Notes: generated by a model from the letters alone, not told the origin. A DNA stretch of 64,000 nt from Oceanithermus desulfurans (GCF_014201675.1 NZ_JACHEZ010000002.1:62001-126000); one strand, 5' to 3'; counted from the first letter of the stretch, positions 49,210 through 57,563 are shown. Numbers and translations are program-made.

Positions 49210-50034
49210 ATGATCAAGCGTCTGCTCCTCGCCACCGACGGCTCCACCCCCGCGCTGGGGGCCGAGCGGCTGGCGGGCTACCTGGCTTACGAGCTGGAAG
49301 CGGTGCTCGAGGCCCTGTACGTGCGGGACATCCGGCTGATCCGCATGCCCGAGCTGATGGACTGGGGCGCGATCAGCATGCCCATGCCGGTCTACCACGA
49401 AGAGATGGAAAAGGTGCTGACCGCGCGCGCCGAGGCGGTGCTGGAGCGCGTGCGTGAGGAGACCGAGCAGGCGGGCGTGAAGGTCGAGCCGACGGTGCGC
49501 ACCGGGGTGCCCTACCAGGTCATCGTCGAGGAGGCGCGCACCGCCGACCTGGTGGTGCTGGGCCGCGCCGGCGAGGCCAGCGGCCACGAGGCCACGGGGC
49601 TGGGCTCGACGACGGAGCGGGTGGTGCGCACCTCGCCCACGCCAGTGCTGGTGGCGCCGCTCGAGCCGGTGCGGCCCGACCGGCTGCTCCTCGCCTACGA
49701 CGGCTCCGACCCCGCCACCCGGGCCCTCCACCTGGCCGCGGAGCTGGCCGCGGGGCTGGCGCTGCCCGCCTTTGTGCTGACCGTGGACGACGACGCCATG
49801 CGCGCCGAGGCACTGGCCGCCGAGGCCGTGGCCTACCTGGCCGAACGCGGGGCCACCGCCAGCACCCAAACGGCCGCCGGCGACCCCGACGAGCGCATCC
49901 TGGAGGCCGAGGCGCCCACCGACCTGCTGGTGATGGGAGCCTTCGGCAAGGGGCTGATCCGCACGCTGCTCCTGGGTTCGACCGCCGAGCTGGTGCTGCG
50001 TCGCGCGGTGGGGCCCGTCCTGGTCGTCCGCTGA
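49210..50034 (+). CDS. Universal stress protein with two UspA domains
   Basis: A 274-residue tandem UspA protein. Domain 1 begins IKRLLLATDGSTPALGAERLAGYLAYE and domain 2 DRLLLAYDGSDPATRALHLAAELAAG. The ATP-binding signature is seen in DLVVLGRAGEASGHEATGLGSTTERVVRTSPTPVLV (G-2x-G-9x-G-S/T type) and in DLLVMGAFGKGLIRTLLLGSTAELVLRRAVGPVLVV. Expression probably rises under stress or low oxygen. GGAGGTG precedes ATG 49210 and the box TAGAAT is further upstream. The next gene follows after one base, so Usp, the membrane protein and the globin form one operon. Confidence 0.93.
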   Translation: MIKRLLLATDGSTPALGAERLAGYLAYELEAVLEALYVRDIRLIRMPELMDWGAISMPMPVYHEEMEKVLTARAEAVLERVREETEQAGVKVEPTVRTGVPYQVIVEEARTADLVVLGRAGEASGHEATGLGSTTERVVRTSPTPVLVAPLEPVRPDRLLLAYDGSDPATRALHLAAELAAGLALPAFVLTVDDDAMRAEALAAEAVAYLAERGATASTQTAAGDPDERILEAEAPTDLLVMGAFGKGLIRTLLLGSTAELVLRRAVGPVLVVR

Positions 50035-50035
50035 A

Positions 50036-50497
50036 ATGTTCTTCTACGAATACCTCTTCGTCCGCGCCTCGCTGGTCTACCTGATCTACACGGCGCTGCT
50101 GGGCTTCCTCTTCTACCTGGAGCCCGGCTGGATGGCCTACCTGCGAAGCTCGCACGTGCACGCGGGCCTGGTGGGCTTCTTCCTCAACATGGTCTTCGGG
50201 GTCGCCTACTGGATGATGCCGCGGCCGGGCCAGCTGAAGCAGCCGGGTCTGGAGGCGGCCACCTTCTACGCCCTCAACAGCGGCCTGGTGCTGCGCCTGG
50301 TCTTCGAGCCGTTTGCGCTGGCCCAGCGCTCGGAGGCGCTGCAGGCGCTGCTCGTCCTGGGCGCGCTGCTCCAGTTCGCGGCGGTGCTGCTCTTCGCCTA
50401 CGCCATGCAGCGGCGCGTCGTTACTAATGAAATGCTTTGGAAACTGCGTAAGATGAGGGAAGCGAGGCAGAACCATGGCGACACCCCCGAAGACTGA
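50036..50497 (+). CDS. Short membrane protein resembling helices I-IV of haem-copper oxidase subunit I
   Basis: A 153-residue protein with four membrane helices: FVRASLVYLIYTALLGFLFY, VHAGLVGFFLNMVFGVAYWMMP, FYALNSGLVLRLVFEPFAL and LVLGALLQFAAVLLFAYAM. LRSSHVHAGLVGFFLNMVFGVAYWMMPR resembles the helix II-III region of cbb3-type and nitric-oxide-reductase catalytic subunits, where the first His binds a low-spin haem. It is far too short to be a complete oxidase and lacks the copper-site histidines. It may bind a haem or be a regulatory relative. The last 23 bases overlap the start of the globin gene. Confidence 0.7.
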   Translation: MFFYEYLFVRASLVYLIYTALLGFLFYLEPGWMAYLRSSHVHAGLVGFFLNMVFGVAYWMMPRPGQLKQPGLEAATFYALNSGLVLRLVFEPFALAQRSEALQALLVLGALLQFAAVLLFAYAMQRRVVTNEMLWKLRKMREARQNHGDTPED

Positions 50498-51341
50498 ACA
50501 ACCGGTTTGGACCCAGGTGCTCGACCTGCCGCCCCCGCCCGAGGCCCAGATGCGCGAGCAGCTGGCCTTCGTGGGCCTGAACGAAACGGCCAAACGCCAG
50601 ATGTACCTCGACGGCGAGCCGCTTTTGGCTCACGCCGCCGACTGGGTGGCCGCGGCCTACGACCACCTTTCGCGCTTCGCCCCCACCGCCAAGGCGCTGG
50701 GCTGGGAGGGGCGCATCCCCGAAGACGAGCTCTACCTGCGGCGCACCTTCTTCTCGGGCTGGATCGGCCGCACCATCGGCGTAGACACCTCAGGCGAGTT
50801 CGCCCGCTACCTCTTCCACGCCGGCCGCGTCCACGCCGGCTACGGCCCCGACCGTCGCTTCGTGCCGCCCGAGTGGGTGAGCCTCTCGCTGACGCTGATC
50901 CTGCGCATGTTCAGCACCGTCGTCCCCGCCGAACGGCTGGGCTTGTGGACGAGCTACCTGGGCGTGCAGCAGGAGGTGATGCGCGCCGGCTTCGAGGCCG
51001 CGCTCGAGCTCGAGAAGGGCCGCACCGCGGTCAAGGTGGACGCGCTGGGGCTGGCGCTGCCGGCGTTGCCCGAGCCCCTGGAGGTGCGCATCCCCCAGGG
51101 GGGCACGGTGCTGGACGCCGCCTGTAAGGTGCTCACCTTCCGTCCGGAGCTGCGCGACATCGCGCTCGAGCCCGTGCAGGACACCGAGGAACACGCCGGC
51201 TGGATGGAAGAGGTGACGCGCTGGCGCTTCAAGCCGCGCTGGGCGCTGCTCAAGAACGGCCGCGACGTGGCCTACCTGGAGGGCCTGGCCACCCGGCTGA
51301 AGACCGGCGACCACCTCACCTTCCTGCCTCCCGGGCGCTGA
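50475..51341 (+). CDS. Protoglobin-type globin domain fused to a MoaD/ThiS-like domain
   Basis: A 288-residue protein, cytoplasmic. Residues 25-185 look like a protoglobin/globin-coupled-sensor domain: AFVGLNETAKRQMYLDGEPLLAHAADWVAAAYDHLSRF, then RRTFFSGWIGRT and RYLFHAGRVHAGYGPDRRFVPPEWVSLSLTLILRMF, with His120 the candidate haem ligand. Residues 187-288 resemble a ubiquitin-like MoaD domain (PLEVRIPQGGTVLDAACKVL, LLKNGRDVAYLEGLATRLKTGDHLTFLPPGR); the terminal Gly-Gly needed for thiocarboxylation is absent, so it is probably structural or regulatory. A gas or redox sensor tied to molybdenum-cofactor or respiratory genes is a reasonable guess. ATG 50475 lies inside the preceding gene. Confidence 0.75.
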   Translation: MATPPKTEQPVWTQVLDLPPPPEAQMREQLAFVGLNETAKRQMYLDGEPLLAHAADWVAAAYDHLSRFAPTAKALGWEGRIPEDELYLRRTFFSGWIGRTIGVDTSGEFARYLFHAGRVHAGYGPDRRFVPPEWVSLSLTLILRMFSTVVPAERLGLWTSYLGVQQEVMRAGFEAALELEKGRTAVKVDALGLALPALPEPLEVRIPQGGTVLDAACKVLTFRPELRDIALEPVQDTEEHAGWMEEVTRWRFKPRWALLKNGRDVAYLEGLATRLKTGDHLTFLPPGR

Positions 51342-51355
51342 ACCCGTCCGCGAAC

Positions 51356-51384
51356 GACGCCCCGCCGCTCGGCGGGGCGTCGCG
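51356..51384 (+). terminator. Terminator after the globin-fusion gene
   Basis: GACGCCCCGCCG and CGGCGGGGCGTC (51356-51367 and 51370-51381) make a 12-bp perfect stem with a 2-base loop. GCGTTTC follows, with three Ts only. It is 15 bases after the stop codon and also sits before the convergent YwiC-like gene end. Confidence 0.78.
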
Positions 51385-51401
51385 TTTCGCCGTCGCGGGA
51401 C

Positions 51402-52199
51402 TTACCAGCCCGCGCGGATGCCCAACGCGGTCAGGAGGGCCACCAGCCAGCCGAAGAACATCTGGCTCCAGCCGACGTGGCGCGCGGTGACCGGAGGCCG
51501 TTCGAGCATGTAGACCGCGTAGACCGCGAGCGCCAGCACCGCCCACATCCCCAGCCAGGGGCTCACGCCCCAGACGGCGCCGAGGAAGAGGACGAAGACG
51601 CCCAGCACCGCGGTGGCGAAGGTGGAGATCTTGCTCACCGGCTTGCCGTAGGCGCGGCGCACCTGCGCGCGGGCGTAGCGAATGGCCACCAAGCCGCGCA
51701 TGGCCAGCACCAGCCAGGCCCCCCAGGCCAGGCGCGCGTCGCCGCCGGCGGCGAGGATGATGGCCGTGGCCACGCCGCCCATGGCGAGGGAGCCGGAGAG
51801 CTCGCCGATCAGGGTGCGCCCCTTACCCAGGGCGTCGTAGACGACCTGCACCACCACCAGCGGCAGCGCGACGAGGAGCGGCGCTACGAAGGCGCGCTCG
51901 CCCGTCAGCCAGGCGACGAGCAGGCCCGCGAGCGCCAGCCCCCCGTAGAGGAGGGCGAAAAAGAGGGCCAGCCGGGTGCGCGGGTAGACGTGGCCGCGGC
52001 GCAGGTCGCCCGCGGCCAGTTTGGTGGGGTGGCGGGCAAAGAAGCTGGCCAGCGCCATCAGGCCCAGACCCCAGCCCGCGGCGCTGGGGGCGACGAGCAG
52101 GCCCAGGATCACGGGCTCGAGGGTGAAGCCCCAGCCCCCGTGCTCGTTGGGCACGGCCAGGCTCTTCAAGGTTACGGTGGGAGCGGGTCGGGTCGCCAT
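51402..52199 (-). CDS. YwiC-like membrane protein
   Basis: A 265-residue protein with about eight membrane helices. The N-terminal LAVPNEHGGWGFTLEPVILGLLVAPS (NEHG-W motif) and FFARHPTKLAAGDLRRGHVYPRT are diagnostic of the YwiC family. In Bacillus subtilis ywiC lies near the fnr/nar nitrate-respiration genes, but its function is unknown. Here it is next to the globin/haem-copper-like operon, on the opposite strand, which fits a link to anaerobic respiration. The start is ATG 52199; TTG 52220 is possible, and no clear ribosome-binding site distinguishes them. Confidence 0.83.
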   Translation of the reverse strand: MATRPAPTVTLKSLAVPNEHGGWGFTLEPVILGLLVAPSAAGWGLGLMALASFFARHPTKLAAGDLRRGHVYPRTRLALFFALLYGGLALAGLLVAWLTGERAFVAPLLVALPLVVVQVVYDALGKGRTLIGELSGSLAMGGVATAIILAAGGDARLAWGAWLVLAMRGLVAIRYARAQVRRAYGKPVSKISTFATAVLGVFVLFLGAVWGVSPWLGMWAVLALAVYAVYMLERPPVTARHVGWSQMFFGWLVALLTALGIRAGW

Positions 52200-52232
52200 C
52201 TCGGGGTCAGTCAACCACAACCGCGCCGTAAA

Positions 52233-52263
52233 TAAATGAGACGGGGCCCCGCAGGGCCCCGTC
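52233..52263 (-). terminator. Terminator-like hairpin between the YbjN and YwiC genes
   Basis: GACGGGGCCC and GGGCCCCGTC (52240-52249 and 52254-52263) are a 10-bp stem with a 4-base loop. On the minus strand TCATTTATTT follows, a T-rich tail. It ends transcription of the YbjN gene before the YwiC-like gene. Confidence 0.8.
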
Positions 52264-52279
52264 CCTGGCCGGGCCCGGG

Positions 52280-52762
52280 CTACTCGCCCACGACCTCGCC
52301 GGCGAAGGTCTCGAAGGCCGCCTCGAAGTTCTGCAAGAAGACCGCCAGCGCCCCCTCGAGGTCCACGCCCCCGGACAGGTCGAGGTCGCTCTCGATCACG
52401 GGGTCGCGCTCGTCGTCGAGGTAGACCTTGGCGAAGCGGTAGTTGTAGTTCCAGGCGTTGACGGCCTCGAGCGCGACCTCACCGTCGGTCGAGAAGCCCG
52501 CGTAGAGCTGCAGGCTCTCGTAGCCGGGGCGGTCGGGGTTGTCGTCGTAGAAGAAGAGCAGGGCGTTGTAGCCGCTCTTCAGCTCGAGGTGGAAGAGGGG
52601 CATGCCCTCGCCGTCCTTGTCGAGGCTGAAGGTGTAGCCGTTGGCGGCCAGCCAGGCGGCCACCTGGGGAGCGTCGGTGCCGGTGACGATCGGGCCGGAC
52701 TGGGCCAGGACCGGCAGGGCGAGGAGGGCCGACAGTACGAGGGGTCGCAGGAGATGGGTCAT
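52280..52762 (-). CDS. Secreted YbjN-domain protein
   Basis: A 160-residue exported protein: signal peptide MTHLLRPLVLSALLALPVLAQ, then a YbjN-type domain (VAAWLAANGYTFSLDKDGEGMPLFHLEL, NALLFFYDDNPDRPGYESLQLYAGF, LEAVNAWNYNYRFAKVYLDDERDPVIESDLDLSGGV). YbjN relatives are related to type III secretion chaperone-like folds; this one is periplasmic. Its function is unknown. It lies seven bases downstream of the holin-like gene's stop on the same strand in reverse order, so they may share a transcript. Confidence 0.78.
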   Translation of the reverse strand: MTHLLRPLVLSALLALPVLAQSGPIVTGTDAPQVAAWLAANGYTFSLDKDGEGMPLFHLELKSGYNALLFFYDDNPDRPGYESLQLYAGFSTDGEVALEAVNAWNYNYRFAKVYLDDERDPVIESDLDLSGGVDLEGALAVFLQNFEAAFETFAGEVVGE

Positions 52763-52769
52763 GACCCGG

Positions 52770-53132
52770 TCATTCTACCCGCGCCCCGTCGCCGAAGACG
52801 ACGTCGAGGACCCAGGAGACGATGGAAAGCAGCAGCGCCCCCCAGAAGGCGCCGGCAAAGCCCACCACCTCGAGCGCCGTCGCCTGGGCGACGAGCAGCA
52901 GCACCAGCGCGTTCACCACCAGGGTGAACAGCCCCAGGGTGAGCAGGTTGAGCGGCAGGGTGAAGAGCAGCAGCAGCGGCCGTACCAGGGCGTTGGCGAG
53001 CCCCAGCACCAACCCGGCGATCAGGTAGTCGGCGAGGCTGCTGCCGGGGGCGAAGTTCACGCCGCCGTAGAGCTGGGCCACCACCCACAGCGCCAGGGTG
53101 TTGAGGATCCAGCGAGCCAGGAAGTTGCGCAT
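52770..53132 (-). CDS. Small membrane protein of the phage-holin 4 superfamily
   Basis: A 120-residue protein with four membrane helices, beginning [71 protein letters not shown] is the recognisable core (the N-x-x-V/L-R-P-x-L motif) of the widespread 'mycobacterial phage holin 4_2' membrane family (PF04020). Despite the name, chromosomal members are not known to be holins. I took ATG 53132; upstream in-frame codons would cross the TetR promoter. Divergent from the TetR-ABC operon. Confidence 0.82.
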   Translation of the reverse strand: MRNFLARWILNTLALWVVAQLYGGVNFAPGSSLADYLIAGLVLGLANALVRPLLLLFTLPLNLLTLGLFTLVVNALVLLLVAQATALEVVGFAGAFWGALLLSIVSWVLDVVFGDGARVE

Positions 53133-53188
53133 ACCCCAGTTTAGCCCGGGGGTTGAGCGCGGCGGGGGGCCGGCGTATGCTGGTGTTA

Positions 53189-53204
53189 GTATGCGCTTAC
53201 ATAC
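53189..53204 (+). promoter_or_regulatory. Palindrome over the start codon of the TetR gene, probable autoregulatory operator
   Basis: GTATG-CGCTTA-CATAC has perfect 5-bp arms spanning the TetR ATG (53191). The box TATGCT (53176-53181) is nine bases before the ATG, so the operator covers the expected transcription start. TetR proteins often repress themselves in this way. Confidence 0.55.
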
Positions 53205-53754
53205 AGGCTCCACCGAGGAACGGCTGCTCGGGGCCGCGCTCGAGCTGCTGGCCGAACGCGGCTACAAGGGCGCGACCACGCGCCAGATCGCCGAGCGCGC
53301 GGGGGTGGCCGAGGTGACGCTCTTCCGCCGCTTCGGCTCCAAGGCGCGGTTGATGGCCGAGGCGGTGCGCAGCGCCGGTGCGGCCTTCGAGGAGGTGGCG
53401 GGCCGGCCCAGCGGCGACCTGCAGGGCGACCTGCTCGCGATGGCCGAGCGCTACCTCGCTCAGCTCAGGCGCGCGGGCTCGTTGATCTTCGTGATGGCCG
53501 GCGAGGCCGCGCGCGAGCCGGAACTGCGGCAAGCGCTCGAGGAGGCCATGGCCGGGAGGATCGCGACCGTGGCGGGCTTCTTCGCCTACTACCAGCAGCG
53601 CGGCGCGCTGCGGCCGGCCCCGGCCGGGACGCTGGTCCACGCGTTCTTCGGGCCGCTGATCTCCTCGGCGCTCTTCCAAACGGCGCTGAGCCGCGCGCCC
53701 GAACTCGACGTCGAGGCCCACGTGCACGGTTTTCTCAGGGGGTGGTCGCCGTGA
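53191..53754 (+). CDS. TetR-family regulator of an ABC export operon
   Basis: A 187-residue regulator. [53 protein letters not shown] is the TetR DNA-binding domain, unusually with a Phe/Leu pattern (VTLFRRF) like AcrR-type. The C-terminal part resembles the TetR_C domain that binds hydrophobic ligands. ATG 53191 is favoured by the close TATGCT box; longer starts would read through the promoter. Its stop overlaps the next start (GTGA). It presumably represses the operon below. Confidence 0.9.
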   Translation: MRLHTGSTEERLLGAALELLAERGYKGATTRQIAERAGVAEVTLFRRFGSKARLMAEAVRSAGAAFEEVAGRPSGDLQGDLLAMAERYLAQLRRAGSLIFVMAGEAAREPELRQALEEAMAGRIATVAGFFAYYQQRGALRPAPAGTLVHAFFGPLISSALFQTALSRAPELDVEAHVHGFLRGWSP

Positions 53755-54647
53755 AAGGGGTTCGCGAGAAGGTAGCGGCCCGGGGGCTCGAGCGCCGCTT
53801 CGGTCACCTGCTCGCGGTGGCGGGGGTGAGCTTCGAGGTCTACGAGGGCGAGGTCTTCGGCCTCTTGGGTCCGAACGGGGCGGGAAAGACCACCCTGGTG
53901 CGGATGCTCAGCGGGGTGCTCACCCCCACCCACGGCGACGCCACCGTGGACGGGGCCAGCGTGGTGCGCGAACCCGAGCAGGTGAAGGCGCGCATCGGCT
54001 ACGCCACCCAGGAGGCGAGCGTCTACCCCTTCCTCACGGTGCGCGAGAACCTGGAGTTCCGCGCCGCCATGTACCTGGAGGGCCCGGCCGCGCGCGAGGC
54101 CGTGGAGGACGCGCTGGCGCGCTTCGGTCTGGGCGGGGTGGCCGGCCGGCGCGCCGGCGAGCTCTCGGGCGGCTGGCGCCAGCGCCTCTCCATCGCCCAG
54201 GCGGTGGTGCACCGACCGCGGGTGGCCTTCCTGGACGAGCCCACCACCGGCCTCGATCCGCTGGCGCGGCGCGCCGTCTGGGACCTGGTCTACGCCGAGG
54301 CGGCGCGGGGAATGAGCGCGCTCGTGACCACCCACTACATGGACGAGGCCGAGCGCTGCCACCGCGTGGGGCTGATCTACCGGGGGCGGCTGGTGGCGCT
54401 GGGCACGCCCCAGGCGCTGAAGGAGCAGGTGCGCGCGCGCTACCGCTTCTACCGGATCCCGGCCGGCGAGCCCGGAACCTGGCGGGGGCGGCCCGGGGTG
54501 GTCGACGCCTGGCAGCGCGGCGGCCAGACCCGGATCGTGCTCGAGCCGGACGCGCCCGCACCGCCGGAAGCGACACCGGAAGACCCCACGATGGAAGACG
54601 TCTTCGTCCTGAAGATCCGCGAGGAGGACGCCCATGCGCTGGTCTAG
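53751..54647 (+). CDS. ABC transporter ATP-binding protein
   Basis: A 298-residue ATPase of the drug/lipid exporter type (ABC-2). [10 protein letters not shown] is Walker [20 protein letters not shown] has the Q-loop, [15 protein letters not shown] is the signature, [13 protein letters not shown] is Walker B and [11 protein letters not shown] has the H-loop. The tail after residue 230 is the extra C-terminal domain of this class. GTG 53751 overlaps the TetR stop (GTGA) with GGGGGTGG upstream; the alternative GTG 53742 adds three codons. Partner permease overlaps by 14 bases. Substrate unknown. Confidence 0.93.
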   Translation: MKGVREKVAARGLERRFGHLLAVAGVSFEVYEGEVFGLLGPNGAGKTTLVRMLSGVLTPTHGDATVDGASVVREPEQVKARIGYATQEASVYPFLTVRENLEFRAAMYLEGPAAREAVEDALARFGLGGVAGRRAGELSGGWRQRLSIAQAVVHRPRVAFLDEPTTGLDPLARRAVWDLVYAEAARGMSALVTTHYMDEAERCHRVGLIYRGRLVALGTPQALKEQVRARYRFYRIPAGEPGTWRGRPGVVDAWQRGGQTRIVLEPDAPAPPEATPEDPTMEDVFVLKIREEDAHALV

Positions 54648-55758
54648 GGTGCGGGCGGTGGCCAAGAAGGAGATGCTCGAGCTGCGGCGCGACCCCATCC
54701 TGCTGCGGGTCATCGTCATCCTGCCGGTGGCCATGCTGCTGCTCTTCGGCTACGCGGTGAACTTTAACCTCAAGCACATCCCGATCGCCGTCTGGGACCG
54801 GGCGGACGACCGCATCGCCCAGACCCTGGTGCGCGAGCTGGGCAAAGACGGCAAGTTCGACCTCGTGGCCCGGGTCAACGACGAGGCGGAACTCAAGCGG
54901 CTCATCGACCGCCAGACCGCGCGCGTGGGGCTCGAGATCCCTCCCCGGCTCGTCGAGCAGGTCCGGGCCGGCCGGGGCGTCCGGCTGCGCGCCCTCGTCG
55001 ACAGCTCCGACCCCACCTTCGCCTTCCAGGCCCAGGTGGGGCTGCAGAAGGCGGTCGGCCGGTTGAACGCCCGCCTGATCGCCGCCCGCATGCTCGCCGG
55101 GGAGGCCCAGCCGCTGCCGCTCGAGCTCGAGACCGAGCTGCTCTACAACCCCGAGGGCAACACCGCCGCCTTCATGGTGCCGGGCATCGTGGGGATCATC
55201 CTCACCCAGATCGCCGTCATCCTCACCGGCCTGGCCATCGTGCGCGAAAAGGAGACGCGCATGCTCGAGTCGCTCATCGCCACGCCGGTGCGCCCCGGCG
55301 AGCTGGTCATCGGCAAGGTGCTGCCCTACCTGGTCATCGCCTTCGCCGACACCCTGCTCGTCCTCTGGGTGGGCTACGTCGTCTTCGCGGTGCCGATGCG
55401 GGGCAGCCTGGCGCTCTTGCTCCTGCTGATCTTCCTCTTCGTGCTCGGCTCGCTGGCCGTGGGGATCGTCGTCTCGGCGCGGGCGCGTACCCAGATCCAG
55501 GCGATCTTCGGCACCCTCGTCTACTACCTGCCCTCGATCTTCCTCTCGGGCCTCTTCTTTCCCATCGAGGGGATGCCGCGGGTGCTGCAGGCGGTCACCT
55601 ACCTGATCCCGCTGCGCTACTTCCTCGAGGCGGCCCGCGGCGTCATGCTGCGCGGCGTCGGCCTCGACGTACTCTACGCCCCCTTCGCGGCCCTCGTCGT
55701 CTTCACCGCACTCATGCTGGTGCTCGCCACCTTGAGCTTCCGCAAACGCCTGCTTTAG
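54634..55758 (+). CDS. ABC-2 type transporter permease (YhhJ/YbhR-like)
   Basis: A 374-residue membrane protein with an N-terminal helix (VIVILPVAMLLLFGYAVNF), a large extracytoplasmic domain (residues 45-185, KHIPIAVWDRADDRIAQTLVRELG), and five helices in the C-terminal half with GNTAAFMVPGIVGIILTQIAVILTGLAIVREKETRMLESLIATPVRPGELVIGKVLPYL and YYLPSIFLSGLFFPIEGMPRVLQAVTYLIPLRYFLEAARGVMLRG. These are hallmarks of YhhJ/YbhR-type exporters. It acts with the upstream ATPase. A drug, toxic compound or lipid could be the cargo. Confidence 0.92.
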   Translation: MRWSRVRAVAKKEMLELRRDPILLRVIVILPVAMLLLFGYAVNFNLKHIPIAVWDRADDRIAQTLVRELGKDGKFDLVARVNDEAELKRLIDRQTARVGLEIPPRLVEQVRAGRGVRLRALVDSSDPTFAFQAQVGLQKAVGRLNARLIAARMLAGEAQPLPLELETELLYNPEGNTAAFMVPGIVGIILTQIAVILTGLAIVREKETRMLESLIATPVRPGELVIGKVLPYLVIAFADTLLVLWVGYVVFAVPMRGSLALLLLLIFLFVLGSLAVGIVVSARARTQIQAIFGTLVYYLPSIFLSGLFFPIEGMPRVLQAVTYLIPLRYFLEAARGVMLRGVGLDVLYAPFAALVVFTALMLVLATLSFRKRLL

Positions 55759-55794
55759 GCGGCGCTCACCGAGAGCCGGTATAAAGGAGGAAGT

Positions 55795-56610
55795 ATGAAG
55801 AAACTCTGGTTTTCACTCCTGCTGCTGCTGGCGCCGCTCGCTACGGCCCAGTCGCTCGAGTTCGGCGTCTGGGCGGGGGGTCCGGGCCTTTCGGTCGGCC
55901 CCACGGTCAACCTCAACCTGCCCAGGGGCGACTGGACCTTCGACGCCTACCTGCGCGCCTACCTGCCCAACACCGACGAGATCTCGTTCGGCCTGGGGGC
56001 CCGCCGCGCCTTCGAGGCCGGCCCCGCGGGCCGCGGCGAGGTCGGCGCGCGCGGCTTCATCGGCATGGACGCCCACTACTGGGTCGAGGGGTTCGGGAGC
56101 GTGGCGCTGGGCAAGGCGGCGCTCGACCTCAGCGTCGGCCACACCTACAACCGCACCCCCAGCCACTTCTGGCCCCTGCAGGGCGAGACGCTGGGCACCT
56201 ACGCCCGCCTTGGCGGCAAGTTCCGCATCGACCGCCACCTTACGCTGCTCGCCCGCGGCTACTTCCACCGCGGCGGCGGTCAGGCCGAGGCGGCGCTCGC
56301 CTGGCGGGTGAACCGGCAGACCTTCACCCTGGGGGCCGGCGGCGTGGACCGGGCCAGCAACGCCTACGCGGTGCTCGGCTACCGGACGCCCTACGACGGC
56401 GCGGTGGTGGAGGGGCGGCTGCGCCTGGGCACCCTCAACGAGTTCCGCCTCGACTACGCCGACCGCAGCTACAAGGCGCACCTGACGCTCGCCTATCCGG
56501 CGCGGGCCCAGGCGGGGGTGGCCTGGGACGCCTGGGCGCTCGACGCCGAGGTGGACCAGGCCGGCTACGAGTTCTACCTGCGCTACACCCTGCCGCTGGA
56601 GGGCCTGTGA
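55795..56610 (+). CDS. Exported beta-barrel-like protein of unknown function
   Basis: A 271-residue exported protein with signal peptide MKKLWFSLLLLLAPLATA. The remainder alternates short hydrophobic and polar/aromatic strands (WTFDAYLRAYLPNTDEISFGLGARRAF, HYWVEGFGSVALGKAALDLSVGHTYN, ARLGGKFRIDRHLTLLARGYFHRGG), consistent with an outer-membrane barrel of 10-14 strands. No C-terminal Phe motif, ending ...YTLPLEGL. I recognise no family. A TATAAA box and AAAGGAGG lie just before the ATG. It lies between the ABC exporter and a LolA-like gene, so it may be the outer-membrane partner. Confidence 0.62.
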   Translation: MKKLWFSLLLLLAPLATAQSLEFGVWAGGPGLSVGPTVNLNLPRGDWTFDAYLRAYLPNTDEISFGLGARRAFEAGPAGRGEVGARGFIGMDAHYWVEGFGSVALGKAALDLSVGHTYNRTPSHFWPLQGETLGTYARLGGKFRIDRHLTLLARGYFHRGGGQAEAALAWRVNRQTFTLGAGGVDRASNAYAVLGYRTPYDGAVVEGRLRLGTLNEFRLDYADRSYKAHLTLAYPARAQAGVAWDAWALDAEVDQAGYEFYLRYTLPLEGL

Positions 56611-57269
56611 TGCGGCGGGGGCTGGCCCTGCTCGTCCTGCTCGGCCTGCCGGCCCTCGCCGTGAGCGCCGAGGCCCTGTTCGACCAGGTGGCCCAGGTGC
56701 TCGACCAGAGCCCTTGGGAGGCGCGCCTGCAGGGGCGGATCGTCACCCCCGGCGGCGACGCCCAGGAGGCCGACCTGATCGTCAAGACCCTTCCGGAAAA
56801 GCAGATCGTGCGCATCGAGTTCCAGAAGCCCGACGCGCTCGCCGACAACTACGTGGTCATCACCCCGGACAAGGTCTACAACTACCTCTTCCTCACCAAC
56901 CAGGTCGTCGTCTACCCGCGCGCCAAGGCGCGCATCGAAGGGCTGGGCTTCGACCTCTCGCGGATGGGCGACCTGCGCAAGCTGGGCGAGGAGGGCGAGG
57001 TCGTCTGGGACGCGCCCCAGGAGGTCCGCTTCCAGAAACGGCCCGCCTGGCACGTCGTCGGCCGCGCCCCCGACCCCGACGCCTCGGGGTTCGCGCGCGT
57101 CGAGGTCTGGATCGACCGCGAGGAGAAGCGGCCGCTGCGCACGGCCTTTTACGACGCCGAGGGGCAGCCGCTCTCCGACCTGGAGTGGACGGCGTTCAAG
57201 ACCGCCCGCTTCACCGCGGACGACCTGGTGGCCTTCCCCCCCGACGCCGAGTGGATCGAGAAGAAGTAG
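56610..57269 (+). CDS. LolA-fold outer-membrane lipoprotein-sorting protein
   Basis: A 219-residue periplasmic protein with signal peptide MRRGLALLVLLGLPALAVS. AEALFDQVAQVLDQSPWEARLQGRIVTPGGDAQEADLIVKTLPEKQIVRIEFQKPDALADNYVVITPDKVYNYL is the LolA/LolB-like half-barrel with its lipid groove. DPDASGFARVEVWIDREEKRPLRTAFYDAEGQPLSDLEW follows. The start ATG (56610) overlaps the preceding TGA (TGATG), so it is coupled. Last gene of the operon TetR-ABC-ABC-barrel-LolA; it may carry the exporter's substrate across the periplasm. Confidence 0.85.
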   Translation: MRRGLALLVLLGLPALAVSAEALFDQVAQVLDQSPWEARLQGRIVTPGGDAQEADLIVKTLPEKQIVRIEFQKPDALADNYVVITPDKVYNYLFLTNQVVVYPRAKARIEGLGFDLSRMGDLRKLGEEGEVVWDAPQEVRFQKRPAWHVVGRAPDPDASGFARVEVWIDREEKRPLRTAFYDAEGQPLSDLEWTAFKTARFTADDLVAFPPDAEWIEKK

Positions 57270-57387
57270 ACCGTAGGCGGCTCTTAGTCCCGTTTTCCCC
57301 TCCTATCGTTGCGGGCGAGCCGACCCTGCGGCTCGAGATCCCGGATCAAGTCCGGGGCGGGTCCGGACCGTGCGCCGCGAACACCCG

Positions 57388-57435
57388 TCGTACCGGACGA
57401 AGGGGGCCGCGTGGCCCCCGAGAGCTGGAATCTTA
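57388..57435 (+). repeat. Palindromic repeat unit, diverged copy
   Basis: Starts TCGTACCGGACGA, has a stem GGGGGCC-GCGT-GGCCCCC, and ends GAGAGCTGGAATCTTA. It matches the unit at 57730 in both ends and in layout, while the inner stem differs, which is typical of families that keep the ends and vary the middle. Confidence 0.75.
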
Positions 57436-57516
57436 CTCGACCCGACTAGGGGGTCTACCGTGCGCTGCACGGATAGTAGCGACGACTCGTCGGTTCACGC
57501 GAAACCCGCAACAACG

Positions 57517-57563
57517 ATAAGATCCCCGATCTCGGCGATTCGCGCCTCGTCGGGGATGACGAA
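57517..57563 (-). repeat. Palindromic repeat unit A
   Basis: On the minus strand it reads TTCGTCATCCCCGACGAGGC and ends GATCGGGGATCTTAT. It is 47 bases and identical to unit B (57859-57905) except for one base. Confidence 0.88.

Noticed and set aside
50036-50497. A complete cytochrome oxidase or nitric oxide reductase subunit
   Set aside because: Only four helices and one His-rich region; the copper and high-spin haem ligands are missing. It is kept as a resembling short protein.
52770-53132. A phage holin indicating a prophage
   Set aside because: The family name is historical; there are no phage structural, lysis or integrase genes around it, and neighbours are ordinary chromosomal genes.
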